Positions 26,113 to 35,113 of a stretch of DNA of 61,219 bases are shown in pieces; within the stretch, counting starts at the first letter, position 1; each line of letters starts with the position of its first letter. The stretch spans positions 1 to 61,219 of the forward strand of contig CAMDFT010000009.1 in NCBI GenBank assembly GCA_945897795.1. The letters run 5' to 3'. This DNA comes from Limnohabitans sp. Rim8. Its GTDB lineage: Bacteria; Pseudomonadota; Gammaproteobacteria; Burkholderiales; Burkholderiaceae_C. The position numbers and the translations under genes were made by a program. Below the pieces are notes generated by a model. That model saw nothing but the letters and a program-made list of their open reading frames with translations, did no database searches and was not told where the DNA came from.

Positions 26113-26369
26113 GTCACAGAATATTTAATTTTTACTGCAGTTCCACAAAATAAATTTCGTTTGTTTGAACCTTATTGTGATTTTGGAATTTGCAAATCCC
26201 CCAAATGGGTAATTGTTTTAAAAATAATATTCCATCAGGGCCAGCCAGTGTTGAGGCCTGGAACCACTGGACTGGTGATCAGTGACAAGCCCCATTTGTG
26301 GGGTGCCTGCGATGGTGGTGATTCGATCTGTCGCCCGTGTGAAGCGCTGGCGGGCTTTCTCGCCCTAGC
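26113..26369. other. AT-rich divergent intergenic region
   Basis: This gap separates the HTH gene (minus) from the crotonase gene (plus). Its first 130 bp are clearly richer in A+T than the neighbouring genes, with runs such as AATATTTAATTTTTACT and TTTTAAAAATAATATTCC. On the minus strand a weak promoter can be drawn (TTGTGG, about 15-16 bp, TAAATA). A small hairpin, CCCCATTTGTGGGG, lies at about 26290-26303. No coding frame of note is present. Confidence 0.55.
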
Positions 26370-27185
26370 ATGCTGCTCATGAACTCCAACCCACATTCCG
26401 AAGGCCAGATTGATTGCACCGTGCACGGTGCCGTTCTGCAAATTTGCATCAACCGCCCCGCCAAACGCAACGGTTTCACGCCCAAGATGTTCCGTGAGTT
26501 GGGCGAGTCGTACACCCGGCTCGACGACGACCCCGCCCTGCGCGTGGGCGTGTTGTGCGCGGCGGGCGACCATTTCACTGCAGGGCTGGACTTGCCTACC
26601 ATCGCGCCGCTCATGAAGCGCGGCGAAAAGTCGGTGCCGCTGGGCCTGGTGGACCCCCTGAACCTGGGCATGGAGGGGTATCGGCGCCGCGTCAAACCTA
26701 TGGTGGTAGCGGTGCAGGGTATCACCTACACGCTGGGGATTGAACTGATGCTGGCGGCCGACATCGTGGTGGCCGCCGAAGATTGCCGGTTCTCGCAGCT
26801 GGAGGTGCAGCGCGGCATCATGGCCACGGGCGGCGCCACGCTGCGCATGGCCGAGCGGGCGGGCATGGGCAATGCGCTCTTGCATTTGCTCACGGCCGAT
26901 GTGTTCGACAGCGCCGAAGCCCTGCGCTTGAACTTTGTGCAAAAGGTGGTGCCTGCGGAGGGCCTGTTGCCCGAAGCCATGCGCATCGCCGAGCAGATCG
27001 CCGCGCAAGCTCCGCTGGCGGTGGTGGCCACGCGGCAAAACGTGCTCAAGGCGGTGGAGCACGGCCCGCTGGTGGCCATGCACGACTTCATTCCGGTGCA
27101 AAAAACCTTGTCCAACAGCGAGGATGTGGCCGAGGGTGTGCGCTCTTTTGTGGAAAAGCGCGCCGCACGTTTCACCGGCACCTGA
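26370..27185 (+). CDS. Enoyl-CoA hydratase/isomerase family protein (crotonase)
   Basis: A 271-residue crotonase-fold protein. The oxyanion-hole regions are DHFTAGLDLPTIAP and YTLGIELMLAADIVVAA. The usual catalytic Glu pair of enoyl-CoA hydratase cannot be assigned: the second oxyanion segment is followed by FSQLEVQRGIMATGGATLRM, where the standard text is PEINLGIIPGFGG. The exact reaction is therefore open; hydratase, isomerase or hydrolase activity is possible. Start codons at 26370 and 26379 are both possible. The gene stands alone, with 125 bp before the phosphoesterase. Confidence 0.9.
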   Translation: MLLMNSNPHSEGQIDCTVHGAVLQICINRPAKRNGFTPKMFRELGESYTRLDDDPALRVGVLCAAGDHFTAGLDLPTIAPLMKRGEKSVPLGLVDPLNLGMEGYRRRVKPMVVAVQGITYTLGIELMLAADIVVAAEDCRFSQLEVQRGIMATGGATLRMAERAGMGNALLHLLTADVFDSAEALRLNFVQKVVPAEGLLPEAMRIAEQIAAQAPLAVVATRQNVLKAVEHGPLVAMHDFIPVQKTLSNSEDVAEGVRSFVEKRAARFTGT

Positions 27186-27310
27186 AGCCCGCATCGGCTG
27201 AATTTTCGGACGCCTTGATGCGTGTCAAGGCCTTGAGGGTGCGCGGGATGCAAGATTGGCTTCAGCCCCATCGCAGATGATGGGGCCTTCCCCCCATTCA
27301 AGGAGATGCC

Positions 27311-28075
27311 ATGAGGCTGGCTTTGCTGTCAGACCTGCACGCCAACCTTCAAGCGCTGGAGGCCTGTTTGTCCCATGCCCGGTTGCAAGGCGCGGACCGC
27401 TTTGCTTTTTTGGGCGATCTGGTGGGCTACGGTGCCGATCCGGTGGGGGTGCTGGACCAGGTCATGGCCTTGCATGCGCAAGGGGCTTGGGTGCTGCAGG
27501 GCAACCACGATGCGATGGCCGTTATACCGCCCTCCGGCGATGTATCCATGGGGGCCAGCACCGCCGCCTGGACGCACGCGCAGCTGAACGAGGCGCAGCG
27601 TCACTTTCTGGCGCATCTGCCTCTGACCGAAACCGTTGACCATGTGCTGCTGGTGCATGCCAGCGCCGACAAGCCCGAGGCCTGGCGCTATGTGGACGGC
27701 GAGCGTGCCGCCAGGGCTTGCTTGGACGCAGCCAAAGCCGATGGGCTGGCCAGAGTGTTGGCGCCGCATGTGCTGGTGGGCCATGTGCACCACCAGACCT
27801 TGTATTACCAAGGCGCTGGGCGAGGCCTGATGCCTTTCAAGCCCACACCTGGCGTGGCCGTGCCGCTGCCGCGCCTGCGTGCCTGTGTGGCCACAGTGGG
27901 CTCGGTCGGGCAGCCGCGCGATGGCGACCCCCGGGCCATGTACGCCCTGTACGACATGAGCGCCGGGCGCTTGACGTTTCACCGCGTGCCCTATGACCAT
28001 GCCGCCGCCGCGCAAGCCATTCGGCAGGCCGGTTTGCCCGAACACTTTGCCCACCGTTTGGAGACTGGACGTTGA
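27311..28075 (+). CDS. Calcineurin-like metallophosphoesterase
   Basis: A 254-residue metallophosphoesterase with the full metal-site set: SDLHANL, FLGDLVGYGADP, QGNHDAM, LVHAS and GHVHHQT. Such YfcE/PrpE-like proteins act on phosphoesters or phosphoproteins. The start is well supported by AAGGAGAT ahead of the ATG. Its stop overlaps the start of the next gene as TTGA, coupling it to a Ser/Thr protein kinase. This suggests that it dephosphorylates that kinase or its targets, but this is inference. Confidence 0.9.
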   Translation: MRLALLSDLHANLQALEACLSHARLQGADRFAFLGDLVGYGADPVGVLDQVMALHAQGAWVLQGNHDAMAVIPPSGDVSMGASTAAWTHAQLNEAQRHFLAHLPLTETVDHVLLVHASADKPEAWRYVDGERAARACLDAAKADGLARVLAPHVLVGHVHHQTLYYQGAGRGLMPFKPTPGVAVPLPRLRACVATVGSVGQPRDGDPRAMYALYDMSAGRLTFHRVPYDHAAAAQAIRQAGLPEHFAHRLETGR

Positions 28076-29511
28076 AACTGCTGCACCCCGGTGAAGTCAT
28101 CGACGGCTTCGAGATTGAAGAATGCGTGCATGCCGGTGGCATGGCGCACATTTACAAAGTGGGTTACGCGCCTGCCGCCGATGGCACGCGCCGCGAGCCC
28201 GAATTCTCCATGGCCATGAAGATCCCGCGCATGACCGCAGGTGACGGGGCCGAGAACATCATCAGTTTCGAGATCGAACACCAAATCATGCCCACGCTCA
28301 CGGGGCCGTATGTGCCGCGCTTTGTGGCGGCGGGTGACTTGTCGCGCATCCCGTATCTGGTCATGGAATATGTGCAGGGACAAACATTGCAGCACTGGCT
28401 GGACCGGGGTGAGCCGCTCGCGCCAGATGAAATCGCCCGTTTGGGGGCGGCCATGGCCAAGGCCGCGCACAGCCTGCACCGCCAGAATGTGTGCCACCTC
28501 GACCTCAAGCCGGCCAACGTGCTGATCCGGCCCAATGGCGAGGCCCTGCTGCTCGACTTTGGCTTGTCGTGCCATGCGCATTACCCGGATTTGTTGGCCG
28601 AAGAGCTGCGCAAGGCGGTCGGTTCGCCGATCTGGATTGCGCCCGAGCAGGTGGTGGGGGTGCGGGGCGACCCGCGCAGCGATGTGTTCGCCTTGGGCGT
28701 GATGCTGTACCAGCTGACCACGGGCGAAGCGCCCTTTGGCGAGCCTGCTAGCGCAGGCGGCATGCGCCAGCGTTTGTGGATGGATCCGGTGCCCCCGCGA
28801 AAGCGCCGCCCTGATGTGCCCGAATGGCTGCAAGAGGTCATTTTGCGCTGCCTGGCCCCCGTGGCGGCAGAGCGTTACCCCTCGGCCGCGCACCTGGCGT
28901 TTGACCTGACGCACACGCAAGACATTCGCATCACCGAGCGTGGACGGCGGACCCAGGGCACGGGTTTTGCGGTGCACTTCAAACGCTGGCTGCGTGCCGC
29001 TGGCATGCAGTACCAGCCCAGCCCCTTGCCTTCGCAACAAATCGAGCAAGTGCCCATCGTGATGGTGGCGGTGCCCTACAAAGATGTGAGCGATGCCACG
29101 CTGTACTCTTTGCGCGAAGCCGTGTCGCGCTCGCTCGGCATTCGGCCCGGGGCGCGGCTGACGTGTGTGACCGTCATCGGCACGGGCGACACCAACGCGA
29201 CCGAGTCGCACAAAAGTGAAACCAGCGTGCACCGATGGCACCTCGCGCGTTTGCAGCAGTGGGCGCAGCCGCTGGACCTGAGCGACCACCAGACCTCGTT
29301 TCATGTGCTGGAGTCGGGCGATGTGGCCGATGCGCTGGTCAAGTACGCCGAAGGCAATCAGGTCAGCATGATCATCCTGGGTGCGGCCACACATGGGCTG
29401 CAAATGCAGCGCTTTGTGGCCACGGTGCCGATCAAGGTGGCCATGGAAGCGCCTTGCACGGTGATCCTGGTCAAGCCCAATTTGCCTTTCGAGCAACTGG
29501 CCGCCGCTTGA
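28072..29511 (+). CDS. Serine/threonine protein kinase fused to a universal-stress (Usp) domain
   Basis: A 479-residue soluble protein. Residues 12-285 form a Hanks-type kinase: a glycine loop (AGGMAHIYKV, 21-30), Lys50 in AMKIP, the catalytic loop HLDLKPANVL (Asp144, Lys146, Asn149), DFG at 162-164 and APE at 190-192. A Usp domain follows from about residue 325 (PIVMVAVPYKDV to VILVK). Its ATP loop reads GAATHGLQMQRFVAT where GxxG-x9-G(S/T) is expected, so nucleotide binding is doubtful. There is no membrane helix, unlike most bacterial kinases of this class. The start is TTG, overlapping the phosphoesterase stop. Confidence 0.9.
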   Translation: MKLLHPGEVIDGFEIEECVHAGGMAHIYKVGYAPAADGTRREPEFSMAMKIPRMTAGDGAENIISFEIEHQIMPTLTGPYVPRFVAAGDLSRIPYLVMEYVQGQTLQHWLDRGEPLAPDEIARLGAAMAKAAHSLHRQNVCHLDLKPANVLIRPNGEALLLDFGLSCHAHYPDLLAEELRKAVGSPIWIAPEQVVGVRGDPRSDVFALGVMLYQLTTGEAPFGEPASAGGMRQRLWMDPVPPRKRRPDVPEWLQEVILRCLAPVAAERYPSAAHLAFDLTHTQDIRITERGRRTQGTGFAVHFKRWLRAAGMQYQPSPLPSQQIEQVPIVMVAVPYKDVSDATLYSLREAVSRSLGIRPGARLTCVTVIGTGDTNATESHKSETSVHRWHLARLQQWAQPLDLSDHQTSFHVLESGDVADALVKYAEGNQVSMIILGAATHGLQMQRFVATVPIKVAMEAPCTVILVKPNLPFEQLAAA

Positions 29512-29539
29512 GGCCTGAGGGCTGCGCCACAATCGGCGC

Positions 29540-30559
29540 ATGACCGAACCTAACGCCTTGCACCCTTACGCCGAACTCACCCCGGACCGGGTGATGGACG
29601 CTTTGACCGATTTGGGCTTGTGGCCCGACGGCCGTTTGCTGGCGCTCAGCTCTTATGAAAACCGCGTGTACCGTGCGCACCTGGATGAGCCTGTGCAAGG
29701 CAGCGCGGCGGTGGTGCTCAAGTTCTACCGGCCTGGGCGCTGGAGCCGAGAACAGATTCAAGAAGAACACGACTTTGCCGCCGAACTGCTGGCGGCCGAA
29801 GTGCCGGTGGTGCCACCGATGGTGCTGAATGGCCAGACGCTGCACCAAAGTGCGGGGTTTGATTTTTCGATCAGCCCCTTGCGCGGCGGCCGCACGCCTG
29901 AGTTGGATGACTTTGAGGTGCTGGAATGGATTGGCCGTTTTCTGGCCCGCATCCACACCGTGGGCGCGGCCAGGCCTTTCGCGCACCGCCCCACGCTCGA
30001 TGTGCAGACCTTTGCGCTCGAGCCCGCCGAGTGGCTGCAAACGAACCAGATGATTCCGCTGGAGGTCGAGCGTGAATGGCGCGAGGCCTTTGCTCTGGCG
30101 CTGGCGCTGGTGCAAGAAAAAATGGCGCAGGGCGCAGCAGACCGTCGCCTGATTCGCCTGCACGGCGACTGCCATCCGGGCAATATTTTGTGGACACCGG
30201 CCGATCTGCCCGGTGGTGGCCCGCACTTTGTGGACCTGGACGACGCCCGCATGGGCCCGGCCGTGCAAGACCTGTGGATGCTGCTCTCAGGCGACCGGGC
30301 CCAGCGCTCGCAGCAACTGTCGGCTTTGCTCGATGGTTATGAACAGGTACGCGACTTTGACCGCGCCGAGCTGAACCTGATCGAGCCGTTGCGCACGCTG
30401 CGGTTGATCCACTACAGCGCCTGGCTGGCGCGGCGCTGGGAAGACCCGATTTTCCCGGTCAACTTTCCGTGGTTTGGCACACCCGACTACTGGCGCGGCC
30501 AGGTGCTGATGCTGCAAGAGCAAATCGAGCAGATGCAGGAAGCGCCGCTGGTGGTGTGA
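29540..30559 (+). CDS. srkA: Stress response kinase A (SrkA/YihE-like)
   Basis: A 339-residue APH-fold kinase. SrkA in E. coli is a Ser/Thr kinase that counters programmed death under stress. Marks are SSYENRVYRAHLD at the N terminus, VLKFYRPGRWSREQIQEEH, the catalytic loop LHGDCHPGNILW and the metal site FVDLDDARMGPAVQDLWML. The length is close to YihE (328). It starts 28 bp after the kinase-Usp gene on the same strand, so it is the third phosphotransfer gene in one transcript. Confidence 0.93.
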   Translation: MTEPNALHPYAELTPDRVMDALTDLGLWPDGRLLALSSYENRVYRAHLDEPVQGSAAVVLKFYRPGRWSREQIQEEHDFAAELLAAEVPVVPPMVLNGQTLHQSAGFDFSISPLRGGRTPELDDFEVLEWIGRFLARIHTVGAARPFAHRPTLDVQTFALEPAEWLQTNQMIPLEVEREWREAFALALALVQEKMAQGAADRRLIRLHGDCHPGNILWTPADLPGGGPHFVDLDDARMGPAVQDLWMLLSGDRAQRSQQLSALLDGYEQVRDFDRAELNLIEPLRTLRLIHYSAWLARRWEDPIFPVNFPWFGTPDYWRGQVLMLQEQIEQMQEAPLVV

Positions 30560-30586
30560 GCGCATCACAACGCAACAGGGTGATTT

Positions 30587-30658
30587 GTAGGTAGGTGGCT
30601 TCAGCCCCGACACTGAGCCGGATCACCGTCAACGTCGGGGCTAAAGCCGCCGACCTAC
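30587..30658. repeat. Palindromic intergenic repeat (GTAGGT...AGCCCCGAC type)
   Basis: Two 25-nt arms (30587-30611 and 30634-30658) are inverted copies with three mismatches, separated by 22 nt. The right arm reads GTAGGTCGGCGGCTTTAGCC on the minus strand before its CCGAC end. It sits between the convergent srkA and amidohydrolase genes and could fold into a strong hairpin. A single related 25-nt unit occurs at 50744-50768, matching the left arm at 20 of 25 positions. Confidence 0.85.
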
Positions 30659-30681
30659 GGGGGTGCAGCAGGTTTGTAGGC

Positions 30682-31920
30682 TCAAGCGGGCAGGGCTTGC
30701 TTGTAAAACTTGCCGTCCTTCATGATCGACAGGATGTTCTCGCCCTGACCCAGCAGGCAAGAAATGTCGGTCAGCGGATTGCCCTTGACCAGCAGCAAAT
30801 CTGCTTTGGCACCGGGTTTGATCACGCCCAATTGACCGGACATGTTCAGCAGTTGGGCCGCGTTCACCGTGGCTTGTTGCAAGGTTGCGCCTGCACCCAG
30901 GATGCCTGCGCGGATGCGCAACTCATCGGACTGGTGGCGGTGTGATTCGCCCAGCAAATCGGTACCCAGAGCCATATTGACACCGGCCTTGGCCAATATC
31001 TCCAGCGCTTTTTGGCCTTGGCTGCGCACGGTCTCGATCTTGGCCACCGAGACGGGCGGCAAGCCCAGGCTGGCACCCTCGTTGGCCAAAGCCTCGTAGG
31101 TGATGAGGGTGGGCACCATGAATGCGCCATGGTCGGCCATGAAGGCGCAGGTGTCGGCGTCGATCAGGTTGCCGTGCTCGATGCTGCGCACCCCAAACTC
31201 CACCGCCCTGCGAATCGCCTTAGGCGTGTAGGCGTGGGCCATGACGTAGGTGCCTGCGTGTTCGGCTTCGTCCACGATGGCGCGGATCTCGCCCTCGGAG
31301 TAGCCCAGGTAATGGATCGGGTCGTTGGGCGAAGCCACGCCGCCCGAGGCCATGATCTTGATCTGGTTGGCGCCCTTCATGATCTCTTCGCGCACGGCCA
31401 GCCGAACGTTGTCCACCCCATCGACCACACGCGCCAGCGCCCCCACACGGGTGGAGCAAGCGCAGGTCTCCAGCTCGTCGCTGCGCGGGCGTCCGTCGCC
31501 ATGGCCGCCGGTCTGTGAAAGGGCGCGGCCTGCTGCAAAGATGCGGGGGCCTTCCACCAAGTCTGTTCGGGTCGCCTCGGCCAGGTTCCAGTCGGCACCA
31601 CCGGCATCGCGCACGGTGGTGAAGCCGCGCATCAGCATGCCCTTCATGATGGGGATGGCCCGCAAGGTCGCAAACACATTGGGCTGCTGGCTGTTGTAGG
31701 TCAGGTTCAGGTGCGAGGCGATCACATGCACATGGCAGTCAATCAGGCCGGGCATCAGGGTCAGGCCCTGGGCTGAGATGGTTTGCGCGCCTTCGGGAAC
31801 GGGCAACTTGGGCCCCACCGCCTGGATCTGTCCATCCTTGACCCACACATCGGTATCTGGCAAAAATTTCAGGGTTTCAACATCCAGCACATTGGCCGAT
31901 TGGATCAGGATCGAGGTCAT
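30682..31920 (-). CDS. Metal-dependent amidohydrolase (Xaa-Pro dipeptidase/imidazolonepropionase-like)
   Basis: A 412-residue amidohydrolase. Metal-binding features are PGLIDCHVHVIAS (HxH), ANQIKIMASGG (bridging Lys), VMAHAYT (His), SIEHGN (His) and NMALGTDLLGES (Asp). This arrangement is shared by peptidase-type and organophosphate-acting members, so the substrate cannot be fixed. The ATG at 31920 is preferred over an extension of 20 residues. It diverges from a peptide-type solute-binding gene across 169 bp, which suggests that the imported compound is its substrate. Confidence 0.9.
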   Translation of the reverse strand: MTSILIQSANVLDVETLKFLPDTDVWVKDGQIQAVGPKLPVPEGAQTISAQGLTLMPGLIDCHVHVIASHLNLTYNSQQPNVFATLRAIPIMKGMLMRGFTTVRDAGGADWNLAEATRTDLVEGPRIFAAGRALSQTGGHGDGRPRSDELETCACSTRVGALARVVDGVDNVRLAVREEIMKGANQIKIMASGGVASPNDPIHYLGYSEGEIRAIVDEAEHAGTYVMAHAYTPKAIRRAVEFGVRSIEHGNLIDADTCAFMADHGAFMVPTLITYEALANEGASLGLPPVSVAKIETVRSQGQKALEILAKAGVNMALGTDLLGESHRHQSDELRIRAGILGAGATLQQATVNAAQLLNMSGQLGVIKPGAKADLLLVKGNPLTDISCLLGQGENILSIMKDGKFYKQALPA

Positions 31921-32029
31921 ACAGCGTTTCAAAAAATGTCTGGGCACAGTGCGTCGACATGAGGAACCAAAGTCCATCATCCCAGCCGCTCATGCCCTTG
32001 GACACCGCATAAACCCTAGGTTTTCGGCC

Positions 32030-32058
32030 TTGCGCCTGACCAGTCTGCTGCCTAGAAT
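32030..32058 (+). promoter_or_regulatory. Sigma-70-like promoter of the solute-binding protein gene
   Basis: TTGCGC (32030-32035) and TAGAAT (32053-32058) are separated by 17 bp. The start site would be near 32065, 25 bp before the ATG at 32090. The -35 matches consensus at only three positions, so the assignment is tentative. Confidence 0.45.
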
Positions 32059-32089
32059 GAAATGTCAACCAACCAAGACAGGAATCTGC

Positions 32090-33685
32090 ATGTTGAAACC
32101 AATTCTTCGCTCTACACGATTGCTCGCGCTGGCCTTCGGCATGTCTGCCGCTTGGGTCTCTGTCGGGGCCGTCCATGCGGCCGAGCTCAAGTGGGCCGCG
32201 CAAAACGACATCCTGACGCTGGACCCCCACGCACAAAATCACGCCACCACCAACAACATCGTGGGCCATGCCTACGAGCCCCTGGTGCGCTATGACCGCA
32301 ACTACAAGGTCGAACCCTCACTGGCCACCAGCTGGCAAGTGCTCAACCCCACCACGGTGCGTTTCAACTTGCGCAAGAACGTGAAGTTCCAGGACGGCTC
32401 GGCTTTCACCGCCGACGACGTACTGTTCTCTTTTGACCGCATCCGCCAGCCGCAAGGCACCATGCAAATTTATGTGGCTGGTGTCAAAGGCATCAACAAA
32501 ATCGACGACCACACCGTTGACGTGGTGCTGGACAAGCCCAACCCGACCTTGCTCAACAGCTTCACCACCTTCTTCATCATGAGCAAGGCCTGGGCGGTGA
32601 AGAACAAGTCCGAAAAAGTGCAGGACTACAAGGCCAAGGAAATCACCTTCGCGGCCACCAATGCCAACGGCACCGGCCCCTACATCATCAAGGAGTGGGT
32701 GGCCGATCAGCGTGTGGTCTTGACCGCCAACAAAGCCTGGTGGGACAAGTTGCCCGGCAACGTGACCGATGTGGTCTACACCCCCATCAAGTCCGACCCC
32801 ACCCGCATCGCGGCCTTGCTCTCGGGCAACGTGGACATCGTGACCGACTTGCCCACACAAGACGTGGCCCGCCTGCGCACCACGCCAGCTTTGTCCGTGC
32901 TCGACGGCCCGGAAGTGCGCACCATTTTCATCGGGGTGGACCAAGGCTCCAATGAATTGAAATACGGCTCCAAAGGCCCCAACCCCTTCAAGGACGTGCG
33001 CGTGCGCAAAGCCCTGAACATGTCGATTGACCGGGTGGCCATCCAGCGCAGCATCATGCGCGGCCTGTCGGTGCCTGCCGCCATCATGGTGGCGCCAGGC
33101 GTCAATGGTCACACGGCCGAGTTGGACAAAGTGGCCCCGCCCGACCTGGACGGTGCCAAGAAATTGCTGGCCGATGCCGGTTATGCCAATGGCTTTGACT
33201 TCACGCTTGACTGCCCGAACAACCGCTACGTGAACGACGAAGAGGTCTGCCAAGCCGTGGTCAACATGTGGGCCAAAGTGGGCATCCGAGCCAAGCTCAA
33301 TGCCACCAACTTCAGCAGCTTCATTGTCAAGGTCCAAAACTTTGACTCCAGCGCCTACCTTTTGGGCTGGGGCGTGGCCACTTATGACGCGCAGTATTCC
33401 CTGCAGTCTTTGGTCATGACCCGCACCACCGGCTCAGATGGCAACTTCAACTTCCTCAAAATCAGCAACGCCAAGGTGGACGCCCTGACCGAAGCCATGA
33501 AGACCGAAATGGACAAAACCAAGCGCGACAACATGCTCAAGGAAGCCTTGACCATCACCCGCGACGAAGCCTTGTATGTGCCACTGCACCACCAGATGCG
33601 CCCTTGGGCCATGAAGAAGAACGTTGGCATCGCGCACAACTCCAACGATGCGCCCAAGATGTATTACGCCACGGTCAGCAAGTGA
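32090..33685 (+). CDS. Family 5 extracellular solute-binding protein (peptide/opine type ABC)
   Basis: A 531-residue periplasmic binding protein of the DppA/OppA class. It begins with a signal peptide (MLKPILRSTRLLALAFGMSA, cleaved near VHAAE). Family marks are LDPHAQNHATTNN, YEPLVRYDRNYKVEPSLATS, FNLRKNVKFQDGSAFTADDV and NMSIDRVAIQR. AGGA stands 7 nt ahead of the ATG, which decides the start. No permease or ATPase gene follows, so it must use a transporter coded elsewhere. A strong hairpin follows the stop. Confidence 0.94.
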   Translation: MLKPILRSTRLLALAFGMSAAWVSVGAVHAAELKWAAQNDILTLDPHAQNHATTNNIVGHAYEPLVRYDRNYKVEPSLATSWQVLNPTTVRFNLRKNVKFQDGSAFTADDVLFSFDRIRQPQGTMQIYVAGVKGINKIDDHTVDVVLDKPNPTLLNSFTTFFIMSKAWAVKNKSEKVQDYKAKEITFAATNANGTGPYIIKEWVADQRVVLTANKAWWDKLPGNVTDVVYTPIKSDPTRIAALLSGNVDIVTDLPTQDVARLRTTPALSVLDGPEVRTIFIGVDQGSNELKYGSKGPNPFKDVRVRKALNMSIDRVAIQRSIMRGLSVPAAIMVAPGVNGHTAELDKVAPPDLDGAKKLLADAGYANGFDFTLDCPNNRYVNDEEVCQAVVNMWAKVGIRAKLNATNFSSFIVKVQNFDSSAYLLGWGVATYDAQYSLQSLVMTRTTGSDGNFNFLKISNAKVDALTEAMKTEMDKTKRDNMLKEALTITRDEALYVPLHHQMRPWAMKKNVGIAHNSNDAPKMYYATVSK

Positions 33686-33699
33686 TCTTGAGTTGACCC

Positions 33700-33727
33700 A
33701 CCCTGCCCCGCCTGCGCGGGGCAGGGT
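33700..33727 (+). terminator. Hairpin terminator after the solute-binding protein gene
   Basis: A perfect 12-bp GC-rich stem, ACCCTGCCCCGC and GCGGGGCAGGGT, with a 4-nt loop, starts 15 bp after the stop. Only a short T-run follows, so termination may be partial. Confidence 0.7.
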
Positions 33728-33783
33728 TTCAAGCGCGAACGGGGCCCTGCGCCCCGCGGGGCTTGCAGCAACGCACAGCCGCC

Positions 33784-35058
33784 ATGTCTTCGCCTTCTTC
33801 CCCCCTCGCTGAAACGCCCCGTCCCCCTACGCCGTACCTGGGTTTTGCCATCGTCGGCTGTGGCGCCGCGATCGCCCCGCTCGACTTCGCGGTCAACATG
33901 GCGTTTCCGGCCATGACCGCAGCCTTCGCCTTGGCCACACCCGACATCCGTTGGGTGGCGGTGTGTTATGTCATCACCTACGGCAGCCTGATGCTGTTTT
34001 GCGGTGTGCTGGGGGACCGCCTGGGCCACTTGCGCGTCTTTCGCTGGGGCTTGGTGCTGTCGGCGCTGGCCTTGGTGGCCTGTGCGGCGGCACCTTCTTA
34101 TGGTTGGCTGTTGGCCGGGCGGGTTTTGCAGGGCATCGGGGTGGCGCTGACGCTGTCCTGCGCTCCGGCCTTGGCCATGGGCTTGCTGGCCGCCGGGCAA
34201 CGCACGCAAGCGCTGTCGGTGTATGGCGCCATGTTTGCGGCGGCGGGTGTGCTGGCCCCTTTGCTCGGCGGCCTGAGCATGCTGCACTGGGGTTGGGCCG
34301 GGGTGTACGGATTTCGGGTGCCGATTGTGCTGCTGGCCTGGTTTTGCACGCCTTGGCTGGTCCGTCGCCTGCGGGCGCAGACACTGAGCACGCCCAGCGC
34401 TGCCAGCCAGGCCGGCAGCGTGCGGGGCCTGTGGGGCCTCCTGAGACGCGATGCCGATTTCGCATGGATCAACCTGCTCAGTGTGGGGGTTCAGTTTTGC
34501 GGTTTCACGATTGCCCTGAGCTTGCCCTATGCCTTGCCTGCGGCGGGCTGGGGTGGCACGGCCAGTGGTGCCATGCTGTCCCTCTGGGCCCTGGGGGTGT
34601 TGGCCGGTTCGGGCCTGGCCCCAATGCTTCTGCGCCGTATGGACTTGCGGTCTGCGGGCCTCGCAGCGCAAGGGATCATGGCCTTGGGCTTGGCCTCGAT
34701 CGGTGCGGTGCCAATGGCGCAAGCCTGGCCCTTCATGGCCCTGGCCTTGCTTGTCCAGGGAGTGGGTCTGGGGGTTTTTCAGGTGGTCTACGCCGACCAG
34801 GTGGTGGCCACTTTGCCCGACTCGGCACGGGGCCTATCGGGCAGCCTGACCCTGGTGACCCGCACCGTAGGCATCGTGGGTGCGGCCATGGTTTGGTTGT
34901 GGCTCATGGAACTGTTGCAAATTCGGGCTGTGGCGCAAGGCGCTTCAAAGCCTGAGGCCATTTGGGCGGGCACCATGGGCCTGCTGCCCTGGGCTGCAGG
35001 CCTGGCTTTGGCCTTGCTGTTATTGAGCGTGTGGCGTCGGTCAAGCCGCTGGCATTGA
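33784..35058 (+). CDS. MFS transporter (drug-efflux-like)
   Basis: A 424-residue major facilitator with about 12 helices. The loop 2-3 signature is GVLGDRLGHLRVFRWGL (a G-x-L-x-D-R-x-G-x-R-x-x-x variant), and GYGWLLAGRVLQGIGVAL-type helices resemble DHA-family exporters; the C-terminal half is similarly hydrophobic. The ATG at 33784 is preferred to one 7 codons upstream. The substrate is unknown. It converges on another MFS gene. Confidence 0.88.
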   Translation: MSSPSSPLAETPRPPTPYLGFAIVGCGAAIAPLDFAVNMAFPAMTAAFALATPDIRWVAVCYVITYGSLMLFCGVLGDRLGHLRVFRWGLVLSALALVACAAAPSYGWLLAGRVLQGIGVALTLSCAPALAMGLLAAGQRTQALSVYGAMFAAAGVLAPLLGGLSMLHWGWAGVYGFRVPIVLLAWFCTPWLVRRLRAQTLSTPSAASQAGSVRGLWGLLRRDADFAWINLLSVGVQFCGFTIALSLPYALPAAGWGGTASGAMLSLWALGVLAGSGLAPMLLRRMDLRSAGLAAQGIMALGLASIGAVPMAQAWPFMALALLVQGVGLGVFQVVYADQVVATLPDSARGLSGSLTLVTRTVGIVGAAMVWLWLMELLQIRAVAQGASKPEAIWAGTMGLLPWAAGLALALLLLSVWRRSSRWH

Positions 35059-35113
35059 GCCTGCTCAGTTTGTGGCCGGGTTGCCCAGCCTGTGTCGGCG
35101 AAGCGCGAACGAT

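Noticed and set aside
27991..29541. 516-codon minus-strand frame opposite the kinase-Usp gene
   Set aside because: It is antisense to a gene with full kinase motifs and is rich in His and Arg, typical of shadow frames in GC-rich DNA.
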